A stretch of 23,819 nucleotides of DNA from Planctomycetota bacterium (lineage in GTDB: Bacteria > Planctomycetota > Planctomycetia > Isosphaerales > Isosphaeraceae). This document shows, piece after piece, positions 6,759-17,000 of the stretch; position 1 is the stretch's first letter; each line of letters opens with the position of its first letter. The notes beneath the pieces were generated by a model. It saw only the letters and a program-made list of their open reading frames with translations, did no database searches and was not told where the DNA came from. The DNA is taken from the NCBI GenBank assembly GCA_021818605.1, contig JAKAUH010000026.1, positions 1 through 23,819 on the forward strand, written 5' to 3'. A program made the translations under genes and the position numbers.

Positions 6759-7745
6759 TCACCGGTCGATCAACCGCATCGCGGCCGCCGGATAGCGCTC
6801 GCCTGCCGCGCTTCCGCTGGGGACCTGCTGCTCCAGCCAGGTGATGTCGTCGGGCGTGAGCACGACATCCACCGCGCCGGCGTTCTCGCGCAGATAGGTC
6901 CGCCGCTTGGTCCCCGGGATCGGCACGATGTCGTCCCCCTGGTGAAGCAGCCACGCCAGCGCGATCTGACCGACCGTACATCCCTTGCGATCCGCCAGGG
7001 TCTTCACGGCCGCAACGAGCGCCTGGTTGCGGTCGAAGTTCTCGCCCTGGAACCGTGGGTAATTGCGGCGGAAATCCCCCTCACCCAGCTCCTCGGCGCG
7101 GGGCACGCGGCCGGTCAGCAGACCACGGCCCAGCGGGCTATAGGGCACGAACCCGATCCCCAGTTCGCGGCATGCCGGCAGGATCTCGCGCTCGACCTCG
7201 CGTTCGAACAGCGAGTACTCGGTCTGGAGCGCCGTGATCGGATGGACGGCCGAGGCCCGCCGGAGCGTGCTCGGACTGGCCTCGGAGAGCCCCAGGTGCC
7301 GCACCTTACCCGCCTGGACCAGCTCGGCCATCGCGCCGACGGTGTCCTCGATCGGGACCTGCGGATCCACGCGGTGCTGGTACAGCAGGTCGATGTGATC
7401 GGTCCCCAGCCGTTTGAGCGACGCCTCGGCGACCTCGCGCACGTGCTCGGGCCGGCTGTCGGCGCCGACGATCGCGCCCTTCTCGTTGATCTTGAAACCG
7501 AACTTGGTGGCGAGGATGACCCGGTCGCGGCGGTCGCGGATCGCGCGGCCGACGAGCTCCTCGTTGGTAGACGGTCCGTAGACCTCGGCCGTGTCGAGGA
7601 AGTTGATGCCCAGCTCGATGGCCTCGTGCAGGGTCGCCATCGCCTCGGCCTCGTCGGTCGTGCCGTAGGCCCAGCTCATCCCCATGCAGCCCAGTCCCAC
7701 CGCGGCGACTTCCGGACCTCTTGCACCCAGTCGTCGGTACTTCAT
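6759..7745 (-). CDS. Aldo/keto reductase
   Basis: An NADPH-dependent oxidoreductase of the aldo/keto reductase superfamily, 328 residues from the ATG at 7745 (GGAGGA about nine bases upstream). The start MKYRRLGARGPEVAAVGLGC is the usual first strand. The catalytic tetrad is visible: Asp51 and Tyr56 in INFLDTAEVYG, Lys81 in VILATKFGF, and His124 in DLLYQHRVDP. Cofactor-side motifs are HLGLSEAS, TEYSLFER and FVPYSPLGRGLLTGR, and near the end VPIPGTKRRTYLRENAGAVD, the NADPH-binding segment. The sequence resembles YajO/Tas-like or general stress AKR13-type proteins; the physiological aldehyde or ketone is unknown. The open frame extends to 7931, but those extra residues lack family similarity and no ribosome site supports them. 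Confidence 0.93.
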   Translation of the reverse strand: MKYRRLGARGPEVAAVGLGCMGMSWAYGTTDEAEAMATLHEAIELGINFLDTAEVYGPSTNEELVGRAIRDRRDRVILATKFGFKINEKGAIVGADSRPEHVREVAEASLKRLGTDHIDLLYQHRVDPQVPIEDTVGAMAELVQAGKVRHLGLSEASPSTLRRASAVHPITALQTEYSLFEREVEREILPACRELGIGFVPYSPLGRGLLTGRVPRAEELGEGDFRRNYPRFQGENFDRNQALVAAVKTLADRKGCTVGQIALAWLLHQGDDIVPIPGTKRRTYLRENAGAVDVVLTPDDITWLEQQVPSGSAAGERYPAAAMRLIDR

Positions 7746-8089
7746 CGCGCGATGCTCCTCCGGTTGATCGACGACCGATGCGCGGTCCGGCGATGCACTC
7801 CCGGCCCTCGGCATCCGTCGGCACCAACATGGTAGGCCGGCGGCCGCGCCGGTCAAGCCGCCGCGGGACTGCCGGCATCCACGCGGGGCGTCGAGGAATG
7901 CGCCGGTCCGCCCGGGAACGCCGCAAGCCACCGATCACGACCGATTCATCCGAGCATGATTGGCGGCCGGTCCAGGGCTCGCGACGATTGATGACGGTGC
8001 ATGGCCCGGCGGCGGGGGCATGGTAGAATACCGGCTGCCGCGGGCTACCCGAGAGGTTCACGACGATCCCAGGAGTCGACGCGCACCCG
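7746..8089. other. Divergent intergenic region, no gene recognised
   Basis: This 344-base gap separates the minus-strand aldo/keto reductase from the plus-strand transporter genes, so it must hold two promoters. A TAGAAT hexamer at 8024-8029 could be a -10 box for the transporter genes but has no convincing -35 partner at the usual distance. AGGAG at 8071-8075 is about 14 bases before the binding-protein start, farther than normal. No riboswitch, tRNA or strong operator palindrome was seen. Confidence 0.5.
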
Positions 8090-9109
8090 ATGAGAACTCA
8101 GCAAGGCTCTCGAATCTTGCTTGCGGCCATCGTCGGGGCGACGATGGGCGGCTGCGGCGATGGCGGGCACTCGCCGGGCGGCCCTCGCGGCGCGGCCCGC
8201 GGCGAGCCGCCGGCCGGTGGTGAGAAGGGCCGACTCTTCGTCGTGACGCTCCAGACGATGAATAACCCGTTCTTCGTCAATCTCAACGACGGCCTCGCCC
8301 GCGTGATCGCCGCGCAGGGCGACCGGCTGGTCACGCTGGATGCCCAGTTCAATAGCCTCAAGCAGCGGAACGACATCTCGGACCTGCTCCAGCAGGACCC
8401 CGCGGCGATCTTCGTCAACCCGGTCAACTGGGAGGGCATCCGCGGCAGCCTGGCCGAGGCGAAGCGCAAGGGCGTGCCGGTGATCGTCGTGGATGCCCCG
8501 GTCAGCGACCCCTCGATGGTGCTGTCGCAGGTCGCCTCGGACAACGTCGAGGCCGGCCGGCTGGCGGCTCGGGCCCTCGCCGAGGTGAACCCGATGGCGC
8601 ACGTCGCGATCCTGCACCACTCGATCAACAAGGCCTGCATCGACCGGGTCGACGGTTTCCAGGAAGAGATCGCCAGGCATCCAGACATCAAGATTCTCGA
8701 CACCCAGGAGGGCAAGGGGACGATCGAGGGCGGCCGGCCCGTGATGCGCGACCTGCTCGGCCGCTTCCCGGATCTCGACGCCGTCTTCCCGATCAATGAT
8801 CCCAGCGCCCTGGGCGCGATCTCGGCCATCGAGTCGGCGGGCAAGCTGGGCAAGGTTACCGTGGTCTCGGTTGATGGATCGCAGCCTGCGATGGAAGCCA
8901 TCCGCGCGGGCAAGCTGCATTCGACCTCGGCGCAGTTTCCCGCCGAGATCGGCCGCGTCGCCGCCGAGACCGCCTATGACCACCTGGCCGGCAAATCGGT
9001 GCCGAAGGACATCAAGATTCCGATCAAGCTCATCACCCGGGCGAATGTCGACACAGTCGGCTCCGGTCCGGAATCAGACGCCCCGGCGGATAAAAACGCA
9101 AAGAAATGA
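8090..9109 (+). CDS. Sugar ABC transporter substrate-binding lipoprotein (RbsB-like)
   Basis: A 339-residue periplasmic binding protein of the Peripla_BP_4/RbsB family. The N-terminus has basic residues, a hydrophobic stretch (ILLAAIVGATM) and a lipobox-like MGGC with Cys22, suggesting a lipid-anchored protein after signal peptidase II. A Gly/Pro linker runs to about residue 47. The binding domain begins LFVVTLQTMNNPFFVNLNDG, continues with FNSLKQRNDISDLLQQDPAA, PVIVVDAPVSD, and a second lobe AVFPINDPSALGAISAIESA and VVSVDGSQPAMEAIRAGKLH, all standard for ribose- or inositol-type binding proteins. The ligand cannot be fixed from sequence alone. The stop codon overlaps the ATG of the ATPase gene (ATGA, 9106-9109), indicating translational coupling. 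Confidence 0.92.
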   Translation: MRTQQGSRILLAAIVGATMGGCGDGGHSPGGPRGAARGEPPAGGEKGRLFVVTLQTMNNPFFVNLNDGLARVIAAQGDRLVTLDAQFNSLKQRNDISDLLQQDPAAIFVNPVNWEGIRGSLAEAKRKGVPVIVVDAPVSDPSMVLSQVASDNVEAGRLAARALAEVNPMAHVAILHHSINKACIDRVDGFQEEIARHPDIKILDTQEGKGTIEGGRPVMRDLLGRFPDLDAVFPINDPSALGAISAIESAGKLGKVTVVSVDGSQPAMEAIRAGKLHSTSAQFPAEIGRVAAETAYDHLAGKSVPKDIKIPIKLITRANVDTVGSGPESDAPADKNAKK

Positions 9110-10635
9110 CGCCTGAAGACACCGATGCCCCGGCTCCCCTGCTCTGCCTGCGCGGCGTGGTGAAACGCTACGGCGGCGTGGTGGCGCTGGACGGCGTTGA
9201 TTTTGACCTGCTCGCTGGCGAGATCCACGCGCTTCTGGGTGAGAACGGCGCGGGGAAATCGACGCTCATCAAGGTCCTGGGCGGCGTCGTGCGGCCCGAC
9301 GCGGGGACGATCGCGATCGACGGCCAGGTCGTGACAGTCCACGGCACCGCCGACGCGGACGATCGTGGAATCCGGTTGATCCACCAGGAGCTCTCGCTCG
9401 CGCCGAACCTGTCGGCGGCCGAGAACATCCTGCTCGGCCGCGAGCCAACCCGACTGGGTTTCTGGCTCGACCGGAGGCGGCTCGAGGCCCAGGCCGCCGC
9501 GCTGGTCGACGAGCTGGGCATGTCCGAGATCGGGCGGGTGCGCACCCGCGTCGGCGAGCTGAGCATCGCGCGCCGGCAGCTCGTCGAGATCGCCCGGGCG
9601 CTGGCCGTCCGGGCGCGCATTCTCGTGCTGGACGAGCCGACCGCGTCGCTCTCGCAGCACGAGGCCGAGACGCTCATGGCCCGGCTCCGCCACCTGCGCG
9701 AGCAAGGCGTCGGGATCATCTACATCTCGCACCGCCTGGAGGAGATCCAGCGCCTGGCGGATCGGATCACGGTGCTGCGCGACGGGCGGAACGTCGGCAC
9801 CCGCGATGCGGGGTCGGTCGATCGCGACGAGCTGGTCCGCCTGATGGTCGGCCGCGACGTTTCCGCCACGCCGCCCCGTCCGCCCTGGAATCCCGGCCCG
9901 GTGGTTCTCTCGGTCGAGGACCTGCATGCCGTCGGTGTGAACGGCGTCCGTTTCGAGCTGCGCGCCGGCGAGGTGCTCGGCCTGGCCGGGCTGGTCGGCT
10001 CGGGACGCACCGAGCTGGCCCGGGCGCTCTGCGGGCTCGCTCCGATCCGCTCGGGCCGGATCGCCGTGGATGGCCGCACGATCGTCCCACGCTCGCCGCT
10101 GGAGGCCCGCGCCGCCGGGCTGGTGCTCGTGCCCGAGGACCGCAAGGGCGAGGGACTCGTCATGACCGGCTCGGTCGCCTATAACCTTGCCCTGCCCTGG
10201 GCCCGCGATTGGATCCGCGGTGGGCGGGTCGACCGCCGCCGACGCGCCGGGATCGTCGAGCGCGCGATCACGCGGTTCGGAATCAAGGCCGACCACCCCG
10301 AACGCCTGGTCGGCACTCTCTCCGGCGGCAACCAGCAGAAGGTCGTCGTGGCGCGGTGGATGGAGCACCCACCACGCGTCCTGATCCTCGACGAGCCGAC
10401 CCGCGGCGTGGACGTGAAGGCCCGGGCCGAGATCTACAGCGTCCTCGGCGACCTCGTCGCTCGCGGCATCGCCATCCTGCTGATCTCGTCCGACCTGCCC
10501 GAGGTGATGGGCCTGTCTCACCGCCTGGCCCTCTACCGCGATGGCCGGATCTTCCGCGAGCACCCGGCAGACGGCGTCGACGCGGTCGAGATCATGGCGT
10601 CGCTGGTGGGCCCGGGCGATGACCAGGATCCCTGA
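9106..10635 (+). CDS. Sugar ABC transporter ATPase, two-domain (RbsA/MglA-like)
   Basis: The 509-residue protein carries two ATP-binding cassettes in one chain, as in RbsA, MglA and XylG, and would energise sugar uptake at the inner face of the membrane. N-domain: Walker A GENGAGKST (residues 45-53), Q-loop IHQELSLAPNL, degenerate signature ELSIARRQLVEIARAL, Walker B ILVLDEPTASLS, switch YISHRLEE. C-domain: degenerate Walker A GLVGSGRTELARAL, the family mark VPEDRKGEGLVMTGSVAYN, intact signature LSGGNQQKVVVARW, Walker B VLILDEPTRGVDVKARAEIY, then SSDLPEVMGLSHRL. The degenerate N-domain signature and C-domain Walker A are normal for this family. Downstream, the expected permease gene is absent within the window. 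Confidence 0.95.
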   Translation: MTPEDTDAPAPLLCLRGVVKRYGGVVALDGVDFDLLAGEIHALLGENGAGKSTLIKVLGGVVRPDAGTIAIDGQVVTVHGTADADDRGIRLIHQELSLAPNLSAAENILLGREPTRLGFWLDRRRLEAQAAALVDELGMSEIGRVRTRVGELSIARRQLVEIARALAVRARILVLDEPTASLSQHEAETLMARLRHLREQGVGIIYISHRLEEIQRLADRITVLRDGRNVGTRDAGSVDRDELVRLMVGRDVSATPPRPPWNPGPVVLSVEDLHAVGVNGVRFELRAGEVLGLAGLVGSGRTELARALCGLAPIRSGRIAVDGRTIVPRSPLEARAAGLVLVPEDRKGEGLVMTGSVAYNLALPWARDWIRGGRVDRRRRAGIVERAITRFGIKADHPERLVGTLSGGNQQKVVVARWMEHPPRVLILDEPTRGVDVKARAEIYSVLGDLVARGIAILLISSDLPEVMGLSHRLALYRDGRIFREHPADGVDAVEIMASLVGPGDDQDP

Positions 10636-11026
10636 ACAACCGGGGAGTTTGGAACGGCCTGCGGCATCGCTTGTCGACGTATTCCCCCCTTTCGGCCGAT
10701 TGCGCGAGGCGACGTTCCAGGAAATCCGCTCGTCCCTGTCCGGTCGGACGCCGGAGGGCAATGAGCTTGGTAGGACCAGTGGCGCACGCCTTCGAGAAGC
10801 CGTCGTGTTCGAGCATCGTGGGGCGCATCGGCTCCCGAGCCGAGGCTTGCCGGCGACGCATTCCCCAGCCGGGGCCAGCGCCCGCTTCCGCTATTGAGCG
10901 ACGCGATCGCTGTGCGCCCGGTGAACGGTCCCTGCCGTTTGATCAACCTCGCGGACCGCGAGTCCCATCGCCCTGCGCGCTGGCGGCACGTTCCGATTCA
11001 TCTCGCACCCAAGTGGAGACGACACC
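10636..11026. other. Intergenic gap where a permease gene would be expected
   Basis: These 391 bases follow the ATPase stop and precede the giant gene. Small frames exist on both strands, but none shows a recognisable family, ribosome site or membrane helices, so I call none. No permease remnant (hydrophobic segments) is visible in any frame I read. At the right end, GGAG at 11015-11018 lies eight bases before the ATG of the giant gene and is its likely ribosome site. No clear promoter or terminator was found. Confidence 0.5.
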
Positions 11027-14000
11027 ATGTTTGGCAAGAGCGAGCGGCCTTCCGCGGGATGGAACGGGACGAGAAGGTTGCGAGGAGGCCGGGGCCGCGC
11101 CGCCGGCGAGAAGCCGGTTGTGCCGATTCGCTCGCGCGGGCGGCCGGCGCCCCGATTCCTCGACTATGAGATCCTCGAGACCCGACGGCTGCTTTCGGGC
11201 GACCTTACCGGTGACATCGCCCAGCTTCTGAGCAACGGTCAGACGACCAGTCCGGTCGACCTCGGCACGGTCTCCCTCGGCAATGATATCAGCTTCAATG
11301 ATGTGACCGTTTCCTTTCCTTCCGGCCTGACGCAATCAGGGTCGGACTGGACGGGGACGATTTCGGTGTCGGCGACATCCGCCGCGCTCACAATTGGTTC
11401 GGCCGTCTCGGCACAGATCACCGGCCAGGGCACGACCCCGGGAATCACGGGCAGCTACACGTTGACCAACGAGTCGGCCGGCCAGGGAGCCTATCAGCTC
11501 TCGGCCAGCCAGTTCGACCTGACAGTGGCCAACCTGCTGACCGCCCAGGCCTCGAACATCGCGATCGACTACAGTCCCACCGCCGCCGCCGGTCAGGACC
11601 TGGTCAAGGTGGGAAGCCTCTCGGCGACGCTCCTCCCGTTCGACAACACGACGGTGACGGTCGACAATCTCGATATCCTCGATAACGGCTTCACCCTGGG
11701 TAATGGAACGATCACCGCTCCGCCGATCACTCTCGGGAATGTCCTGTCGATCGACCAGCCGGCGGTGACGCTGAGCGACGTTGGTTACACCAGTGGCGCC
11801 TGGACTGGAACCATCGGCCTGAGTGCGGCCACAGCCTCGCTTTTTCCGGGCCAGAGCGACTTTTCGGCCACCGTGGATGCGCCCGGCGGCAGCTACAGCC
11901 TGGCCAGTCAGACCTTGACGCTCTCCGCCGGCAACCTGGATCTGAACGTCGGCCACATCTTGCACGCGACGGGCTCGAAGCTGAGTTTCTCGCTCGACGA
12001 CTCGCAGTCGCCCCCCGCCGCGACCTTTGACGCCGGGTCGATCACCCTGACCTCGCCTGATTTCCCCAACGCCACGGGGACCATCGCGGATTTCAGCGGC
12101 TCCAGTACCGGGTTCACCATCGGTTCGGCCAGCCTGACCGGCGCGAGTGCCGTCACGTTCAGCAATGTCCTGGAGCTCTCGAGCCCGAGCCTGAGCGTGT
12201 CCAACTTCTCCTACACCCCCGGCGCCGCCACGCCGGTCACCGGCACGATTCAGGTCGGCGGGACGGTCGAGCTGTTCCCGGGGCAGAGCAGCTTCAGCAC
12301 GACGGTCAACGGCTTCCAGGCATCGTATGACATCGGTGCCACGACGTTCGACATGCAGGCCAGCTCGCTGGAGCTGGGACTGGGAAAGGTGCTGAAGGCG
12401 ACGACGGGTGCCGTCGACTTCACGTTCGATGACTCGAGCGGCACGCCCGCGGTGAGCTTCGACGTCAAGAATGTCGGCCTGACGTCGCCCGACTTTCCCG
12501 GCGTCACGGGGACGATCGCCGAGCTGAAGGCCGACAATACCGGGTTCTCCGTCTCCTCGGCGACCCTCAGCGATAGCAGTGCTATCGCCTTCGGCAAGAT
12601 CCTCGATGTCTCGAGTCCCAGCCTCTCGCTGACCGACTTCGCGTACACTCCAGGCGCGGCCACTCCTGTCACTGGCACGTTCACGGTGGGCGGGACGCTG
12701 GAGCTGTTCCCGGGGCAGAGCAGCTTCAGCACGACAGTCAGCGGCTTCCAGGCGTCGTATGATATCGGTGCCACGACGTTCGACATGCAGGCCAGCTCGC
12801 TGGAGCTGGGACTGGGAAAGGTGCTGAAGGCGACGACGGGTCCGTTGTCGTTCACGTTCGATGATTCGAGCGGCACGCCCGCGGTGAGCTTCGACGTGAC
12901 GAACGTCAGCGTGACCTCGCCCGACTTCCCGGGAGTGACCGGGACGATTAGCGACCTCAGCGCCAGCAACGCGGGATTCTCGGTGGCGTCGGCAACGCTG
13001 AGCGACAGCAGCGCCGTGAGTTTCGGCAAGATCCTCGAGGTCTCCGATCCCAGCCTGTCGCTGACCGACTTCAGCTATAGCCCCGGGGCGGCCACGCCTG
13101 TCACCGGGACGTTCACGGTGGGCGGGACGCTGGAGCTGTTCCCGGGGCAGAGCAGCTTCAGCACGACAGTCAGCGGCTTTCAGGCGTCGTATAGCATCGG
13201 CGCCGCGGCGTTCGACATCCAGGCGACCTCCCTCGAGCTCGACCTGGGCAAGGTCGTGACCGCCACGACCGGGGCGGTCAACTTCACGTTCGACGACTCG
13301 AGCGGCACGCCCGCGGTGAGCTTCGACGTCCAGAATGTCGCCCTGAAGTCGACGGACTTCCCGCAGGCCACCGGCTCCATCGGCGAGCTGAAGGCCGACG
13401 ACACGGGGTTCTCCGTCTCCTCGGCGTCCCTGGACTATTCCGGCTCGATCACCCTCGGCGGCGTCCTGTCGATCACGGGGTTGAGCCTGGGCATCGAGAA
13501 CTTTTCCTACACCACCGGCGCGGCCGGCGCGTCTCCCGCGGTTGGCGGCACGATCACCTTCGGCGCCCAGTCGATCTCGCTCTTCTCGGGCCAGTCGGAC
13601 TTCACGGCAACGATCAGCGACCCGACCGGGACGTCGCCAAGCGGCCTCTCCGGCAGCTACGATATCAACACCCAGGCCCTGAACCTCCAGCTCGACCAGA
13701 TTCAGGTGCAGGTCAGCGACCTCCTCGATGTCACCGCCAGTAATGTTTCCGTGGATGTGACGCCGGGCGCGTTCGGCCTCACCGTTGGCTCCGCGACGGC
13801 GAGCGTGCCGAAGCTCAGCGGGCTTGAGGGCTCAGTCCAGAACCTCGCAATCACCTCAGACGGGTTCTCGATCGGGACCGCGACCCTGGGCTATACGGGA
13901 ACCATCAAGCTCGGCAGCGTGCTCACCATCAGCAACCCGAGTGCGTCGATCAGCGGTCTCAGCTACAGCATCAGCCAGGGTGCGCAGTTCAGCGGCGATG

Positions 14001-17000
14001 TCGGCTTCGGCCTGTCCGCGAGCCTGAATGTCGGGGGAGTGGCCAGCGCGTCGGTAACGGGCCTGGAGGTCACGCTCGGACTGACGCCGCAGGACTATGG
14101 CCAGTTCGAGGTGACCGCCAGCTCGGCCTCATTCTCGCTGGGGAATTACCTCACGCTCACGGCGAGCGGCACGTCGACGACGCCCCTGGAATTCAACACA
14201 GCGCCCGCATCGGGCCAGGCCATCGTGCAGTTCGGCACGGTGACCGCGCAGGTTCATGCTGGCCCGCTGTCGGTCTCGGCCACCGGGCAGGATTTCGCCA
14301 TCGACGCCAGTGGCAACTTCGTCGCGCTGGCGGGCTTCGGCATCGCGGCCTCGGCGAGCGCGTCCGGCGGAGTCAACGCGGCCAGCGCATTCCAGTGGCC
14401 GACCTTCCTGCCGATCAACGTCACCTCGCTCGCGCTCGAATGGCCGGACTTCAACGCGGATCCGTCGAACTTCTCGGTCGATATCTCGGCGGGAATCAAC
14501 GTCACCCTGGCGGGCTTGACGCTCAGCGGATCGGTCCAGGACGCGGTCCTGAACGTCCAGGACATCGTCAACAAACAGTTCCCGCTGACATCGGTCAAGA
14601 GCGCGGGGTTCCAGGTCGGCGGCACGTTTGCCGGTGTGACGTTCAACGCCGCGGGCTTCCTGGCCACAACCGTCGACTCGAATGGCCAGACCATCCTCTA
14701 CGGCGGGATCGATGGCGGCGTCGATATCGCCGGCCTTGCGGGATTCCAGATCATGCTCGGCATCTCGTCGCTCGGGCCGCTGGACGTCTATGTGATGGTC
14801 GATGCGCCGATCATCCTCGATCCCGACACGGGACTGGCCCTGACCGACCTGAGCGCCGGCATCAATTTCGGCGGCGGGATCACGCCGCCCACCTCGGCCA
14901 AGGACCTGGGAACGGCTGCCCAGGGCGTGTTCGCGCCGACGCTCTCGCAGTGGGAGTCGCAACTGTCGGCCGACGTGGCCGACCAGATCAGCACCAAGGC
15001 CTCGTGGACGAATCCGCCGACCCTCCTGACGATCCAGGGTGGCGCCACTCTATTCGACGCGTATGCCTCACCTGATGCCTTCGAGCTCTCGGGCCATCTG
15101 GCCTTCGACACCACCGGCAAGCTGCTGGCCAGCGGAACCGTGGTCATGGGTGCCACGGTCAACGTGCAGGGCTCGGCCTACATCGACCTGTCCCAGGTCG
15201 CCGCGGGGAAGGCCGTGCTGATGCTGAATGTGGACGCGCCGGCCGGCAACCCGATCGTGACGGCCTATGGCACGGTCGATTTCGAGTTCGACGGGCCCGT
15301 GTTCAACTCCGTCCAGGCCCCGAGCGGTTCCTCGACGCCCCAGCTTGGCGACGGAATCTCCCTCGACGGCAGCACGGGCTACGGCTCGGCCTCGAATATC
15401 AATCTCAATAACACCTCATACACGGTCGAATTTTGGGCCCAGCGGAACGCGGCCGGGCAGGAGGAGTACGTCATTGGTCAGGCGCCGTCGTCCTCGACGA
15501 CGGGGCTGTCGATCGGCTTCGACACCAACAACGACTTCGTGGTCCATTCCGGCGGCACGACCCTGAGCTTCCCCGCCGGCCAGGATACCTCGTGGCATCA
15601 CTGGGCTGTCACTTACGACCAGACGAGCAAGACCCTGTCGATTTACCGGGATGGGATCCTCGAGACCAGTGGCACCGCCGCGGCGATCCAGGGTGCCAGC
15701 AGCACGCTTCTGGTGGGCAAGTCGGGGTCGATCTTCTTCGGCGGCGGGGTCGACGAGGTCCGGGTCTGGACGCTCGCCCGCACGGCCTCGCAGGTGGCCG
15801 ACAACCTGGCGCTCACGACGCCTTCGCCCACCACCGGCCTGCTTGCTGACTGGTCCTTCAGCGAGGGTCAGGGAACCTCTGCCGCTGATAGCTCTGGCAA
15901 CAACAACACTCTGACCTTGACCGGCGGCGTGACCTGGGCGCCGACTGTCATCGGAGGCACCAGCAAGCTCTCCGCCGGACCGACCCCGGCGGAGACCGCA
16001 GGCGCGCTCCAGCTCGACGGCACCGACGCCTATGCGTCGGCCAGCGGGATCAACCTGAATAGCACCTCGTTCTCGGTCGAGTTCTGGGCGAAGCAGAACG
16101 ACACCGCCCGCCTCGAGTACATCATCAACCAGGGCGATCCTCCGGCGTCCGGCGGCCTCCAGATCGGCTTCGACGCCAGCAACAACTTCTTTGTGTCGTT
16201 CGGCGGCACCACGCTGAGCACCCCGACCAACGACAACAGTTGGCATCACTGGGCCGTCACCTTCGACGACGCGAGCGGCAAGCTTTTGATCTATCAGGAC
16301 GGAGTCCCCGTCGCCGGTACCACGGCCAGTCCGATCGCGCTGTCGGGCTCGACCCCGGCGTTCCTCATCGGCAAGTCCGGCGCGTATTACTTCGACGGCG
16401 ATATTACCCAGGTTCGCGTCTGGACGGTCGCCCGCACCGAGACCGACGTCAATAGCGACATGGTTTCGAGCACCCCCGCCTCAACGATCGGCCTGCTCGC
16501 CGCGTGGAACTTCGGCGAGGGCCAGGGGACCACGGCCGCCGACAGCTCGGGCAACGGGCACAACGCCACGATCAGCGGCGGCGCCACCTGGATCTCGGCG
16601 ACGCTGCCCACCATCCCCACGCCGCCGTTCGAGGGCTTCACGATCACGATCAACGGCGGCGTCGACCTGACCATCCCGCACGTGCCGGGCGGCCTCGAGA
16701 TCACCGGCACGGCGAGCTTCCGCGTCGACGCGACCGCCGGAAGTCTTCAACTCAACGTCAGCGGGATGGTTGACCTTGCCCCTCTCGGCAACGCCCTGGA
16801 CCTCGAGGGCGTCGTGCATTTCGACCTCGGCCCGCAGCCGTACACCAACCCCACGCCCGAGCTCTACGGCATCTTCGTGCTCCAGACCGGCCAGCTTTTC
16901 AACACACTCTCAAGCCTTGGCCTCAACGTCAACGGCATGGCCGTGCTCCGCTTCAACACGACGTCGAACGATATCCCCATCGACCTGCCGATCCCCAGCA

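Noticed and set aside
8001..8029. Sigma-70-like promoter ahead of the sugar-binding protein gene
   Set aside because: Only a TAGAAT hexamer is present. The sequence 17 bases upstream (ATGGCC) does not resemble a -35 box, so it is not listed as a promoter.
8974..10761. 595-residue minus-strand open frame over the ABC ATPase gene
   Set aside because: The plus strand encodes an unmistakable two-domain ABC ATPase with all motifs; the antisense frame has no family features.
10671..11231. 186-residue plus-strand frame across the gap before the giant gene
   Set aside because: It overlaps the giant gene start in another frame, is rich in Arg/Pro/Ser, and has no recognisable domain, so the gap is left without a gene.
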